DNA of 64,000 nt from Streptomyces caniferus (lineage in GTDB: Bacteria > Actinomycetota > Actinomycetes > Streptomycetales > Streptomycetaceae): positions 1,612,001 to 1,676,000 of the forward strand of contig NZ_BLIN01000003.1 in assembly GCF_009811555.1 (NCBI RefSeq), in the 5' to 3' direction. The notes under the pieces were generated by a model, which saw nothing but the letters and a program-made list of their open reading frames with translations, was not told the DNA's origin and did not search any database. Positions 1 through 7,890 of this stretch are shown piece after piece. The position numbers were made by a program, and so were the translations under genes. The first letter of the stretch is position 1. Each line of letters starts with the position of its first letter.

Positions 1-70
1 CCTTGATGCCGGTCCCGCCGATGTCGACCCCCAGCACGTGGGCCGTCTTGTCCGGAATTGCCTGCGCCAC
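1..70 (-). CDS. ROK-family sugar kinase, N-terminal fragment (polyphosphate glucokinase-like), cut by the window edge
   Basis: Only the first 23 codons are present, read leftward from a GTG at 70 with a GGGGAG ribosome site just upstream. They contain the ROK/actin-fold phosphate-1 motif GVDIGGTGIK at about residues 14-23, which binds ATP or polyphosphate. In actinobacteria this start, followed by a HAD phosphatase and rpiA, is typical of polyphosphate glucokinase (ppgK), which makes glucose 6-phosphate in the cytoplasm. An ATP glucokinase or another ROK kinase cannot be excluded from so short a piece. Confidence 0.65.
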   Translation of the reverse strand, partial: MAQAIPDKTAHVLGVDIGGTGIK

Positions 71-354
71 TGCCCGCTCCCCTCAGGGGCTGGCCCAAAA
101 TGCGTTGCGTGAATTTTGGACATCAAGCCCCGCAAGAGCTTCGCTTATGCCTCTTACATTCCCATACATCCCTTACATTCGCCACATCGCTCTTATGGGG
201 TTATTTCGATACTTCAGGGGTATATCCAAGCATTGCGTGCCCGGAAAAGCATGAGAAATCAAGCCGACTGGGAATCGGTCCGACAATTCCCCCGCACCCA
301 TGAGCCGTTGCCTCTCCACCCGGGCCGACCGCGACCAGAGCTTACGGAGGTGTG
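71..354. promoter_or_regulatory. Divergent intergenic region between the ROK kinase and HAD genes
   Basis: This 284-base spacer separates two divergent genes and is less GC-rich around 110-240. The 9-mer CTTACATTC occurs twice as a direct repeat (153-161 and 172-180, 19 bases apart, about two helical turns), a plausible regulator site. A GGAGG ribosome site at 346-350 serves the HAD gene. Promoter boxes cannot be assigned with confidence. Confidence 0.35.
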
Positions 355-1158
355 ATGCCAACCCGACCGATCCGCTTGCTTCTTGCCGACGTCGACGGCA
401 CTTTGGTCACGAGCGACAAGGTCCTCACCGACCGCGCCGTCCAGGCGGTCCACAAGCTCTACGACGCCGGCGTCCTCTTCGCGGTGACCAGCGGGAGACC
501 ACCCCGGGGCATGTCCATGATCATCGAGCCCCTGGCGCTGGCCACTGAACTCGCCGCCTTCAACGGTGGTCTCATCGTCGATCCGGATATGACTGTTGTC
601 GAGCAGCAGGTCATTCCCGCGGAGGTGGTGGCCCCGGTCGTCGCGCTGATGGAGTCGTTCGGCCTCAGCGTCTGGATCTACCGGGGCGCCGACTGGTACG
701 TCCGCGACGTGAAGGGGCCGCACGTGGATCGCGAGAGCTGGACGGTGCAGTTCGCGCCCACACTCGTTCCCGGCTTCGACGGGCTCGAGCAGGGCATCGC
801 CAAGGTCGTCGGGGTCTGCGATGACCACGAGGTCGTAGAGGCGGCCGCGGTCGCCGCTCGCGCGCAGTTCGGCGAGCATGTCTCGGCCGCCCGCTCGCAG
901 CCCTACTACCTCGATGTGACCCATCCTCAGGCCAACAAGGGCGGTGTCGTCAAATACTGGTCCGCCAAGCTCCAGATCTCCCCCGAACAGATCGCCACGA
1001 TCGGCGACATGCCCAACGACGTGCTCATGTTCGCCCACTCGGGACTGTCCATCGCGATGGGCAACGCCAGCCACGAGGTCCAGCGCGCGGCGAGGCGGGT
1101 GACGACGAGCAACGAGGAAGAGGGTTTCGCGAACGCGGTCGAGCAGTTCATCCTGTGA
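355..1158 (+). CDS. Cof-type HAD-IIB family sugar-phosphate phosphatase
   Basis: The 267-residue protein is a cytoplasmic HAD hydrolase. The nucleophile motif is DVDGT at residues 12-16 (Asp12 forms the aspartyl-phosphate). Motif II lies in AVTSGR, and the metal-binding acidic motif is GDMPND near residue 220. The large central cap and length fit subclass IIB (Cof/YidA-like), enzymes that dephosphorylate sugar phosphates and phosphorylated cofactors; the substrate cannot be read from sequence. ATG 355 is preferred over the in-frame GTG at 352 because GGAGG (346-350) would sit too close to the GTG. It is followed by a broken rpiA and lies divergent from a sugar kinase, so a role in hexose or pentose phosphate metabolism is inferred. 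Confidence 0.85.
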   Translation: MPTRPIRLLLADVDGTLVTSDKVLTDRAVQAVHKLYDAGVLFAVTSGRPPRGMSMIIEPLALATELAAFNGGLIVDPDMTVVEQQVIPAEVVAPVVALMESFGLSVWIYRGADWYVRDVKGPHVDRESWTVQFAPTLVPGFDGLEQGIAKVVGVCDDHEVVEAAAVAARAQFGEHVSAARSQPYYLDVTHPQANKGGVVKYWSAKLQISPEQIATIGDMPNDVLMFAHSGLSIAMGNASHEVQRAARRVTTSNEEEGFANAVEQFIL

Positions 1159-1230
1159 CCCGCGTCGCCGCATTCCCGGGCCTGGCTGCCCTGAGCCTGG
1201 CACTCGGCCTGGCCAAGGAGGAGGACATCC

Positions 1231-1368
1231 ATGAGCGTCGAGCATGACAAGCAACTTGCCGCCGAGGCTGCGGCCGAGCTCATGGAGGACGGCATGACCG
1301 TCGGCCTCGGCACTGGCTCGACCGTCGCCTGTCCGGCCACGGAAGGCCGGACAGCAGCGCCGGGTTGA
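1231..1368 (+). pseudogene. rpiA: Ribose-5-phosphate isomerase A, truncated after the N-terminal motif
   Basis: A good ribosome site (AGGAGGA) precedes ATG 1231. The first 33 codons read as the RpiA start, ending in the conserved substrate-binding segment GLGTGSTVA. Homology then stops at about 1328 and unrelated codons run to TGA at 1366-1368. RpiA is normally about 225 residues, so roughly 85 percent is missing and no activity is expected. The break coincides with a perfect 10-bp inverted repeat (1329-1338 and 1345-1354), which may mark a deletion or insertion scar. RpiA interconverts ribose 5-phosphate and ribulose 5-phosphate; a functional copy presumably lies elsewhere. Confidence 0.8.
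1329..1354. repeat. Perfect 10-bp inverted repeat at the rpiA breakpoint
   Basis: CTGTCCGGCC (1329-1338) and GGCCGGACAG (1345-1354) are exact reverse complements with a 6-base loop. There is no T-tract, so it is not a classical terminator. Its position exactly where rpiA homology ends suggests a recombination scar or part of a mobile-element end. Confidence 0.6.
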
Positions 1369-1912
1369 CCACCGCGAGGAACGTGGCGACGTCCTCACGG
1401 GGCACGGCTGGCCACGGCATCATGCGGGCGCCGCGGTACTCGGCGGGCAGCCGTAGCTGCTGCTCCCCGGCGAGCCGGGTGGCTCGGTCCGGGTGGCTGT
1501 GGTGTCGGATATGCCAGAGACTGCGGGTGTGCTTGCTGAACCGCGGTGGACAGTCCCTTCAACAAGCGCCATCCGCCCAGCCCAGAGGCGCGCTCCTCCT
1601 CTTCGGTCAACCCGCGGACGCTGGGTGACCGACGCCCGCACGTCCCTTTCCCCAAGGTGCGGACGACGTGGGCGCGGGATAGGCTTTGATGACAAGGTCA
1701 GGTTCTCCAGGCGGTTTTACCGACGCCGGGACCCTCAGCGCGATAATCAACTCTTTCTGCGGAGACCTTTGACGAGCGTGGTGCACCCCTTCGCATTCGC
1801 AGGGGTGAGCAACTGCCGAATCCCTTCCTCGAAGGCGTGCCTCGCGCTTTGGGCGTCGTAATAGTGCCGCCTCAGGGCTCGCAGATTCGCAGTCCCTGAA
1901 AGGGAGTTCGGG
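1369..1912. other. Non-coding or degraded stretch upstream of the P450 operon
   Basis: No intact gene is supported. On the minus strand about 1369-1510 reads without stops as protein-like sequence (for example ATFLAVVNPALL), possibly the tail of a lost gene, but I cannot assign it to a family. Open frames on both strands at 1493-1993 look like chance high-GC frames. The promoter of the ferredoxin-reductase-P450 operon should lie in the last 100-200 bases; no clear -10/-35 boxes were found. Confidence 0.3.
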
Positions 1913-2140
1913 ATGAAAGTTGTCGTTGATCTTTCCCGGTGTCAGGGGTATGCGCAGTGCGCGTTCCTGGCTCCCGACGCTTTCCGGATGCACGGCGAGG
2001 AAGCGTTGATGTACAACCCGACGCCCGACGACGCCCAGCGCGAACAGGTGCTGCGGGCCGCGGCGGCCTGCCCGCTCCAGGCCATTCTGGTCGACCAGTT
2101 GGAGGAGCGGGACGCACCGGTTCAGGCGCCGCCGTCATGA
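1913..2140 (+). CDS. [3Fe-4S] ferredoxin, P450 redox partner
   Basis: The 75-residue acidic protein is a small bacterial ferredoxin. Cys10, Cys16 and Cys53 (the last in ACPLQAI) match the three cluster ligands of the 3Fe-4S ferredoxins that feed electrons to actinobacterial P450s. The residue between the first and third ligand blocks that would make a 4Fe-4S cluster is not a cysteine. AAAGGGAG precedes ATG 1913. It overlaps the reductase gene by four bases (ATGA at 2137-2140), so the two are translationally coupled, and the P450 follows directly. Inferred role: one-electron carrier between the reductase and the P450 at 3540. Confidence 0.93.
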   Translation: MKVVVDLSRCQGYAQCAFLAPDAFRMHGEEALMYNPTPDDAQREQVLRAAAACPLQAILVDQLEERDAPVQAPPS

Positions 2141-3528
2141 GCAGCGCTGACACCCTGCAAGCGTTCAAGCGCGACGGCCGCATCGCGATCGTCGGGGCGT
2201 CACTGGCGGGACTGCGGGCCGCGGAGGCTCTGCGCGCCGAGGGTTTCACCGGGTCGTTGACCATGATCGGTGACGAGGTGGGCGAGCCTTATGACCGGCC
2301 TCCGCTGTCCAAGCAGGTGCTGACCGGGTGGGTGCCGGCCGGGGGCACCACGCTGCCGCGACGTCGTGACATCGATGCGGAGTGGCTGCTGGGCGTGCCC
2401 GCCGACGGGCTGGACCTGGCGACCAACCACGTGCATCTCGCCGACGGCCGCGAGGTTCCCTTCGACCGAGTGCTGATCTCCACCGGGGTACGGGCCCGGC
2501 CCTGGTTCGTCGAGTCCGAGGCGGACCTGGACGGGGTGTTCGTCGTGCGCACGCGCGAGCACGCGGACGGCCTGCAGCGAGCCCTCGCTGCCGGGCCCTC
2601 CCGCGTCCTGGTCATCGGCGCGGGCTTCACCGGCTCCGAGATCGCCTCCATCTGCCGCGAGCGCGACATCCCGGTGACCGTCGCCGAGCTCGCGCCGGCC
2701 CCGCTGGTCGGGGCGCTCGGCGCCATGATCGGTGAGGTCGCGTCGGACATGCAGCGCGCCCACGGCGTCGACCTGCGTTGCGGTGTCAAGGTCACCCACC
2801 TGGAGGGCGACGCACAGGGGCACTTCCGCCGCGCTCACTTCTCCGACGGCAGCACCATCGACGCCGACGTGGCGGTGGTGGCGCTCGGCGGCATCCGCAA
2901 CACCGACTGGCTGCGGGACTCGGGACTGGCGGCGGGCGTATGGGGAATCGCCTGCGACACGGGTTGTCGCGCCCTCACCCTCGACGGCCTGATCACCGAC
3001 GACATCTTCGTCGCCGGAGACGTGGCACGCTGCCCGAACCCGATCTACGAGTACCGGCTCATCTCGCTGGAACACTGGGCCAACGCCGTGGAGCAGGCCG
3101 AGGTCGCGGCGCACAACATGGTCAGCGCCCAGGCGGACCGCTGGCCACACCTGACCATCCCGACGTTCTGGTCGATCCAGTTCGGCGTCAACATCAAGTC
3201 CGTCGGTGTGCCGACCTTCGCCGACGAGGTCGTCGTCACCCAGGGATCGGTGCCCGACCACCGCTTCGTCGCCGCATACGGCTACCAAGGCCGCGTCACC
3301 GCGGCGGTGAGTTTCAACAACGCGAAGTGGCTGGACCACTACCGGCAGTTGATCGAGACGGCCGCGCCCTTCCCGCCGCCCTGCCCCACGCCCGACGGGC
3401 CCGCCGACGCGAAGCCGGTGCCCGTCGACTTCCCCAGCCCCCAACTGCTCGCCCAGGGCGCCACGGTGGTCGTCACCGGCCACGACCCGAGCGAGCGGCG
3501 CGTCACCGCCGCGTGGCAGCACCGGTAG
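2137..3528 (+). CDS. FAD-dependent ferredoxin reductase (NAD(P)H)
   Basis: The 463-residue flavoprotein passes electrons from NAD(P)H to ferredoxin in the cytoplasm. An N-terminal FAD-binding dinucleotide fold (IVGASLAGL, near residue 15), a second NAD(P)-binding fold (VIGAGFTGSEIAS, near 160) and the FAD-contact motif FVAGDVARC identify the pyridine nucleotide-disulfide oxidoreductase superfamily; there is no redox-active CxxxxC, as expected for ferredoxin reductases. The start is ATG 2137 inside the ferredoxin stop (ATGA). The open frame extends further upstream, but those codons overlap the ferredoxin and are not used. Length is slightly above the usual 400-420 because of a C-terminal extension. 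It is co-transcribed with the ferredoxin and P450, forming a complete class I-type electron chain. Confidence 0.93.
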   Translation: MSSADTLQAFKRDGRIAIVGASLAGLRAAEALRAEGFTGSLTMIGDEVGEPYDRPPLSKQVLTGWVPAGGTTLPRRRDIDAEWLLGVPADGLDLATNHVHLADGREVPFDRVLISTGVRARPWFVESEADLDGVFVVRTREHADGLQRALAAGPSRVLVIGAGFTGSEIASICRERDIPVTVAELAPAPLVGALGAMIGEVASDMQRAHGVDLRCGVKVTHLEGDAQGHFRRAHFSDGSTIDADVAVVALGGIRNTDWLRDSGLAAGVWGIACDTGCRALTLDGLITDDIFVAGDVARCPNPIYEYRLISLEHWANAVEQAEVAAHNMVSAQADRWPHLTIPTFWSIQFGVNIKSVGVPTFADEVVVTQGSVPDHRFVAAYGYQGRVTAAVSFNNAKWLDHYRQLIETAAPFPPPCPTPDGPADAKPVPVDFPSPQLLAQGATVVVTGHDPSERRVTAAWQHR

Positions 3529-3539
3529 GAGGAAGCCCC

Positions 3540-4754
3540 ATGACCACGACCGAGACGCCCGACATCCTGCACCAGATCCTCGACTACTCCGCCCGGGCCG
3601 ACCCGTACCCGCTCTACGCCGAGCTGCGCAAAACCCCGGTGGCCCGGCAGGAGGACGGCAGCTACGTCATCAGCACCTACCGCGAGCTCACCGGCCTCCT
3701 GCACAACCCGCATCTGAGCTCCGACGTCCGCAACCTGTCGCGGCCGATGCCCGCGACCGAGGCAGATACCACGCCGTCGTTCATCAACCTCGACCCGCCC
3801 GACCACGACCGTCTGCGGCGCCTGGCGATGCGCCACTTCGGCCCCCCGCACACCCCGGGGCTGGTGGACGGCATGCGACCCGACCTGACCGCCATCGTCA
3901 ACGGCCTGATCGACGACTTCGCGGGCAAAGAGCGGATCGACATCGTCGACGACTTCGCCTACCCCTTCCCCGTCACCGTGATCTGCCACCTGCTCGGCGT
4001 GCCACGCGAGGACGAACCACGGTTCCACGTGTGGGTGAATGCCATCGTCGACTCGCTCGACTACGACCCCAAGAAGGACCCGAAGGAGAAACTGGACAAC
4101 GGTGTGCAGGCCAAGGAAGACCTGCGCCAGTATCTCGGCGGGCTGCTGGAACAGCGCCACGGCCGGCCCGGCGACGACCTGTTGACCCGGATGGCCAACG
4201 ATGACGGGCCCGAAGGGCGGATGACCGACGACGAAATCGTCAGTACCGCCAACCTGCTGCTCATCGCCGGCCATGAGACCACCGTGAACCTCATCACCAA
4301 TGGCATGCTGACCTTGCTGCGCCACCCGCAGGTGCTGCAGCGGCTGTGCGACGAACCGGACCTGATCGTGCGACTGGTCGAGGAACTGCTGCGCTACGAG
4401 CCCCCCGTGCACATCATTCCGTGGCGGGCGGCATACAGCGACATCACCGTCGCCGACACCACCATCCCCAAGGGCTCGCAGATCATGCTCATGCTCGCCT
4501 CGGGCAGCCGAGATCCGGACCGCTTCGACGATCCCGACCGCTTCGACCCCGACCGGCAGGACAACCAGCACCTGGGGTTCGGCAGCGGCATCCACCTGTG
4601 CTTCGGCGGACCGATGGCCCGGCTGGAGACCCAGATCGCGCTGAACGCGCTGGTGCGTCGCCTGGACCGCCCCAGGCTGGTCGCCGACCCGCCGCCGTAC
4701 CGGCCCAGCCCCGTCCTGCGAGGTCCCATCCATCTGCACATCGAGCAGAGCTGA
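3540..4754 (+). CDS. Cytochrome P450 monooxygenase
   Basis: The 404-residue soluble bacterial P450 carries all landmarks. The I-helix oxygen-activation motif AGHETT is at residues 243-248, the K-helix ExxR lies in EELLRYEPP, and the heme loop FGSGIHLCFGG puts the thiolate ligand at Cys354. It hydroxylates or epoxidises an unknown substrate using O2 and two electrons. The start is ATG 3540, 8 bases after an AGGAGG site that follows the reductase stop (3526-3528). Electron partners are encoded immediately upstream, so the operon is self-sufficient. The substrate cannot be inferred; the downstream GH15 gene is separated by only 23 bases and may share the transcript. Confidence 0.97.
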   Translation: MTTTETPDILHQILDYSARADPYPLYAELRKTPVARQEDGSYVISTYRELTGLLHNPHLSSDVRNLSRPMPATEADTTPSFINLDPPDHDRLRRLAMRHFGPPHTPGLVDGMRPDLTAIVNGLIDDFAGKERIDIVDDFAYPFPVTVICHLLGVPREDEPRFHVWVNAIVDSLDYDPKKDPKEKLDNGVQAKEDLRQYLGGLLEQRHGRPGDDLLTRMANDDGPEGRMTDDEIVSTANLLLIAGHETTVNLITNGMLTLLRHPQVLQRLCDEPDLIVRLVEELLRYEPPVHIIPWRAAYSDITVADTTIPKGSQIMLMLASGSRDPDRFDDPDRFDPDRQDNQHLGFGSGIHLCFGGPMARLETQIALNALVRRLDRPRLVADPPPYRPSPVLRGPIHLHIEQS

Positions 4755-4777
4755 CCTTCCGAGACTTCGGAGCTGCA

Positions 4778-6598
4778 ATGGACCGCTACCCTCCCATCGC
4801 CGATCACGGCCTGGTGGGCGACCTGCAGACCGCCGCGCTCGTCTCGTCGCAGGGCGTCGTCGACTGGTTCGCCGCCCCCAGGTTCGATTCGCCCAGCATC
4901 TTCGCCGCCCTGCTCGACCACGACCGCGGCGGGTACCTGCGGCTGGCCCCGGAGCGTCCCGACGCGACCTGCAAGCAGCTCTACTACCCCGACACGGCCA
5001 TCCTCGTCACCCGGTTCCTGTCGCCGGACGGAGTGGGCGAGGTGCTCGACTTCATGCCCCCGGACCGGACCCGCACCGCCACCGACCGGCACACCCTGGT
5101 CCGCGGCATCCGTGCCGTGCGGGGGACCGTCGACTTCACCCTTGAGTGCCGGCCACGCTTCGACTACGGCCGAGCCGAGCACGAACTCGAACTCGGCGAG
5201 AATGGCGCTCTGTTCCGGGCCCCCGGACTCGACGGGCACCTGCAGTCCACCTTCCCGCTGGAGCGGGACGGCCAGGATGTCCGCGCAAAGGTGACGCTGC
5301 GCGCCGGCGAGATCGGCGGTGCCGTGTTCACCGTCTGCGCGTCCGGCGGCGAGGCGCCCGCACCCCCCACGGTCGACGGGCTCAACGGGCAGTTCGAGGA
5401 CGTCGCCCTGTTCTGGCGGCACTGGCTGCGCCAGTCCCACTACCGGGGACGGTGGCCCGAGCGGGTACACCGCTCAGCCATCACCCTCAAACTCCTCACC
5501 TACGCCCCCACCGGCGCCCTGATCGCAGCGGCCACCACGGGCCTGCCAGAACAGGTCGGCGGAGAACGCAACTGGGACTACCGGTTCACCTGGATACGCG
5601 ACGGCTCGCTGTCCGTGCGGGCCATGCTGGACCTCGGCTTCGTCGAGGAGGCCACCGCCTTCGTCCACTGGCTGACGGACAGACTGCGCGAGCGCGAGGG
5701 CAAGGAGGAGGAGCCGCTCCAGACCATGTACCGGATCGACGGCAACCCCGACCTGCCGGAGGAGACACTCGATCACTTCGAGGGCTACCGCGGCTCCTAC
5801 CCCGTCCGTATCGGCAACGGCGCCGCCGACCAGCTCCAGTTGGACATCTACGGCGAGGCCCTGTACGCGGTGTCCCAGGGGGCCGAGATCGCGCAGCAGG
5901 CCAGTTTCGAGGGGTGGCAGGCGATGGCCAGGACGCTGGACTGGTTCGCCGACGCCTGGGACCGGCCGGACGAGGGCATCTGGGAGACCCGCGGCGGCCG
6001 CCAGGACTTCACCTACAGCCGGGTGATGTCGTGGGTCGCCCTCGACCACGGGCTCCGTCTGGCCGAGTCCTTCCGCAGGCCCGCCGACCTGGAACGGTGG
6101 CGCAAGGCGCGGGACGCCGTCTTCGAGCAGATCATGGAACGCGGCTGGAGCGAGCAGGAGCGTGCCTTCGTCCAGCACTACGACGGCGAGGTCCTGGACG
6201 CCTCGCTGCTGCTCATGCCCAGGGTCGGGTTCATCGCTCCCCGGGACAGGGCCTGGCTCTCCACGCTCGACGCGATGGACCGCAAGCTCGTCTCCGACAG
6301 CCTTGTCTACCGCTACGACCCGGCGGCATCGCCGGACGGCCTGCGCGGCTCGGAGGGCACCTTCAGTATGTGCACCTTCCTCTACGTCGACGCCCTGGCC
6401 CGGGCGGGGCGGCTGTCCCAGGCCCGGTACACCTTCGAGAAGATGCAGACCTACGCCAACCACGTCGGGCTGTTCGCCGAGGAGATCGGTCCGAGCGGGG
6501 AGCAACTGGGCAACTTTCCCCAGGCGTTCACCCACCTGTCCCTGATCATGGCCGCCATCACCCTCGACGAGGCGCTCGACGCGGAGGAAAGGCGCTGA
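4778..6598 (+). CDS. Glycoside hydrolase family 15 protein (glucoamylase/trehalase-like)
   Basis: The 606-residue protein has the two-part layout of cytoplasmic actinobacterial GH15 enzymes. The N-terminal beta-sandwich begins at YPPIADHGLVGDLQTAAL, and an (alpha/alpha)6 barrel contains the hallmark segments NWDYRFTWIRDGSLSVRAM near residue 265 and GEQLGNFPQAFTHL near 580. The family hydrolyses alpha-glucosidic links (maltosides, trehalose); in actinobacteria several such proteins act as trehalases. No signal peptide is seen, so it is cytoplasmic. ATG 4778 is chosen; the frame is open upstream but overlaps the P450. It starts 23 bases after the P450 stop. Trehalose or glycogen breakdown is an inference. 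Confidence 0.9.
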   Translation: MDRYPPIADHGLVGDLQTAALVSSQGVVDWFAAPRFDSPSIFAALLDHDRGGYLRLAPERPDATCKQLYYPDTAILVTRFLSPDGVGEVLDFMPPDRTRTATDRHTLVRGIRAVRGTVDFTLECRPRFDYGRAEHELELGENGALFRAPGLDGHLQSTFPLERDGQDVRAKVTLRAGEIGGAVFTVCASGGEAPAPPTVDGLNGQFEDVALFWRHWLRQSHYRGRWPERVHRSAITLKLLTYAPTGALIAAATTGLPEQVGGERNWDYRFTWIRDGSLSVRAMLDLGFVEEATAFVHWLTDRLREREGKEEEPLQTMYRIDGNPDLPEETLDHFEGYRGSYPVRIGNGAADQLQLDIYGEALYAVSQGAEIAQQASFEGWQAMARTLDWFADAWDRPDEGIWETRGGRQDFTYSRVMSWVALDHGLRLAESFRRPADLERWRKARDAVFEQIMERGWSEQERAFVQHYDGEVLDASLLLMPRVGFIAPRDRAWLSTLDAMDRKLVSDSLVYRYDPAASPDGLRGSEGTFSMCTFLYVDALARAGRLSQARYTFEKMQTYANHVGLFAEEIGPSGEQLGNFPQAFTHLSLIMAAITLDEALDAEERR

Positions 6599-6707
6599 CC
6601 CATGGGCGCACCTGCACCACCGGCAGGATGGTCAAGGCTGTCCGCGACAGAGATCGACGTGCGGGTAGATGGCGATTGCCGCTCGGGAGGACAGGTCGGA
6701 CGAAGAG

Positions 6708-7547
6708 TCAGCCGCCGGTGGCGAAGCCGGGGTAGAGGGTCATCCCGCCGTCCACGTAGAGCGTGGTGCCCACGACGTAATCCATGAGGTCGGAGGCGAG
6801 GGCGACGGCCGCGTGGGCGATGTCCTCGGGCTCGCCGACGCGCTTGTACGGGATCAGCCGCAGCAGGTCCGCCTGAGCCTCGGTGGTCTCCCACGCGCTG
6901 CGGTTGATGGGCGTCTTGATGGCTCCCGGAGCGATCGCGTTCACGCGGATCTTCTGGGGCGCAAGTTCCTGGGCCAGAGTGGCCATCAGCATCTGGATGC
7001 CGCCCTTGGAGGAGGCGTAGTTCGCATGCCCGGCCCAGGGGATGATCTGGTGGACGGAGCTCATGCAGATGATCTTTCCGGCCGAGCGGGACACCTCCGG
7101 GACAACCCCGCGCCGCAGAAACTCCTTCGTCGCCTCCCGGACGCAGAGGAACTGACCCGTGAGGTTGACGTCCAGCACCTTCTGCCACTGGGCGAGCGTC
7201 ATCTCGGTGAACGGAGCGTCGCGCTGCAGTCCGGCGTTGGCGACCATGATGTCGATCGTCCCGAATTCCTGGACCATCCGGTCCACCATGGCCACGACCT
7301 GGTCTTCCTGCGACACGTCCGCTTCGTACGCGGCGGCGCGCACGCCGAACGCCGTGATCTCCTCGACCACTTTCTCGGCCTCTTCACGGCCGGCCACGTA
7401 GTTCACCACCACGTCGGCGCCAGCCCGCCCCAGACCGATGGCCGTGGCCCTGCCGATTCCGGAGTTGGCGCCGGTGACCATCGCCTTCTGGCCCTTGAGC
7501 AGCTGAGCGGGGACCACGCCCTGCGGTGCACCCTCGGTGGAACTCAC
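6708..7547 (-). CDS. SDR-family NAD(P)-dependent oxidoreductase (glucose 1-dehydrogenase-like)
   Basis: The 279-residue classical short-chain dehydrogenase has cofactor motif TGANSGIG, NAG motif (MVANAGL), catalytic Ser in MSSVHQ, catalytic YASSK, and the C-terminal VDGGMTLYP typical of glucose 1-dehydrogenase-like SDRs. GTG 7547 is chosen as start because GAGGAGG lies 9 bases upstream; the frame is open further, but that part lacks a ribosome site. It is convergent with the GH15 gene. The next gene on the same strand is a gluconokinase-aldose epimerase fusion, so oxidation of glucose towards gluconate is a reasonable but unproven role. Confidence 0.92.
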   Translation of the reverse strand: MSSTEGAPQGVVPAQLLKGQKAMVTGANSGIGRATAIGLGRAGADVVVNYVAGREEAEKVVEEITAFGVRAAAYEADVSQEDQVVAMVDRMVQEFGTIDIMVANAGLQRDAPFTEMTLAQWQKVLDVNLTGQFLCVREATKEFLRRGVVPEVSRSAGKIICMSSVHQIIPWAGHANYASSKGGIQMLMATLAQELAPQKIRVNAIAPGAIKTPINRSAWETTEAQADLLRLIPYKRVGEPEDIAHAAVALASDLMDYVVGTTLYVDGGMTLYPGFATGG

Positions 7548-7715
7548 GATCGACTGCCTCCTCGACGGTCTGAACCGGTCCGCCGGGCTGCGGCCCGACA
7601 GGGTCCGAAGATCACGGAAGCACCGACGACGGGGAGCGTCAGCCCGCGCGAGCTGCCATTGGTCCGCACGGCCGAGCATCACCGCCCGGTCGGACCAACA
7701 GCCCCCGCGGTCAGC

Positions 7716-7797
7716 TCAGCCGGTCCACGAGGTGGCGCCCACCCGCAGGGCGTTCGCCATGGCCGTGAGGGACGGATTGACCGCGCCGATGGTCGGG
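7716..7797 (-). pseudogene. Possible C-terminal remnant of a GMC-type oxidoreductase
   Basis: On the minus strand about 26 codons ending in TGA at 7718-7716 read GAVNPSLTAMANALRVG. This resembles the conserved tail of glucose-methanol-choline oxidoreductases, where Asn-Pro-(S/T)-Leu-Thr is typical. No further homology is visible in either direction. It sits between two sugar-metabolism genes. Identification from so few residues is tentative. Confidence 0.3.
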
Positions 7798-7890
7798 GGC
7801 GCGCGGGGTCCGGCCTCGTAACTCCTCGTACAGCGCACGGAAGACTTCAGCGGTCATGCGCTGCGGCATCGGCGGCGGGGAGGTTCGCGG

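Noticed and set aside
1493..1993. Overlapping 120-130 codon frames before the ferredoxin gene
   Set aside because: No ribosome sites, contradictory frames on both strands, no motif.
2200..3522. 440-codon frame antisense to the ferredoxin reductase
   Set aside because: Shadow of a clearly coding flavoprotein gene; composition is His/Asp/Gly/Arg-rich as expected for antisense frames.
3339..4778. 479-codon open frame antisense to the P450
   Set aside because: Antisense shadow: the plus-strand P450 has every motif, and this frame has no ribosome site or family match. High-GC DNA often leaves such frames open.
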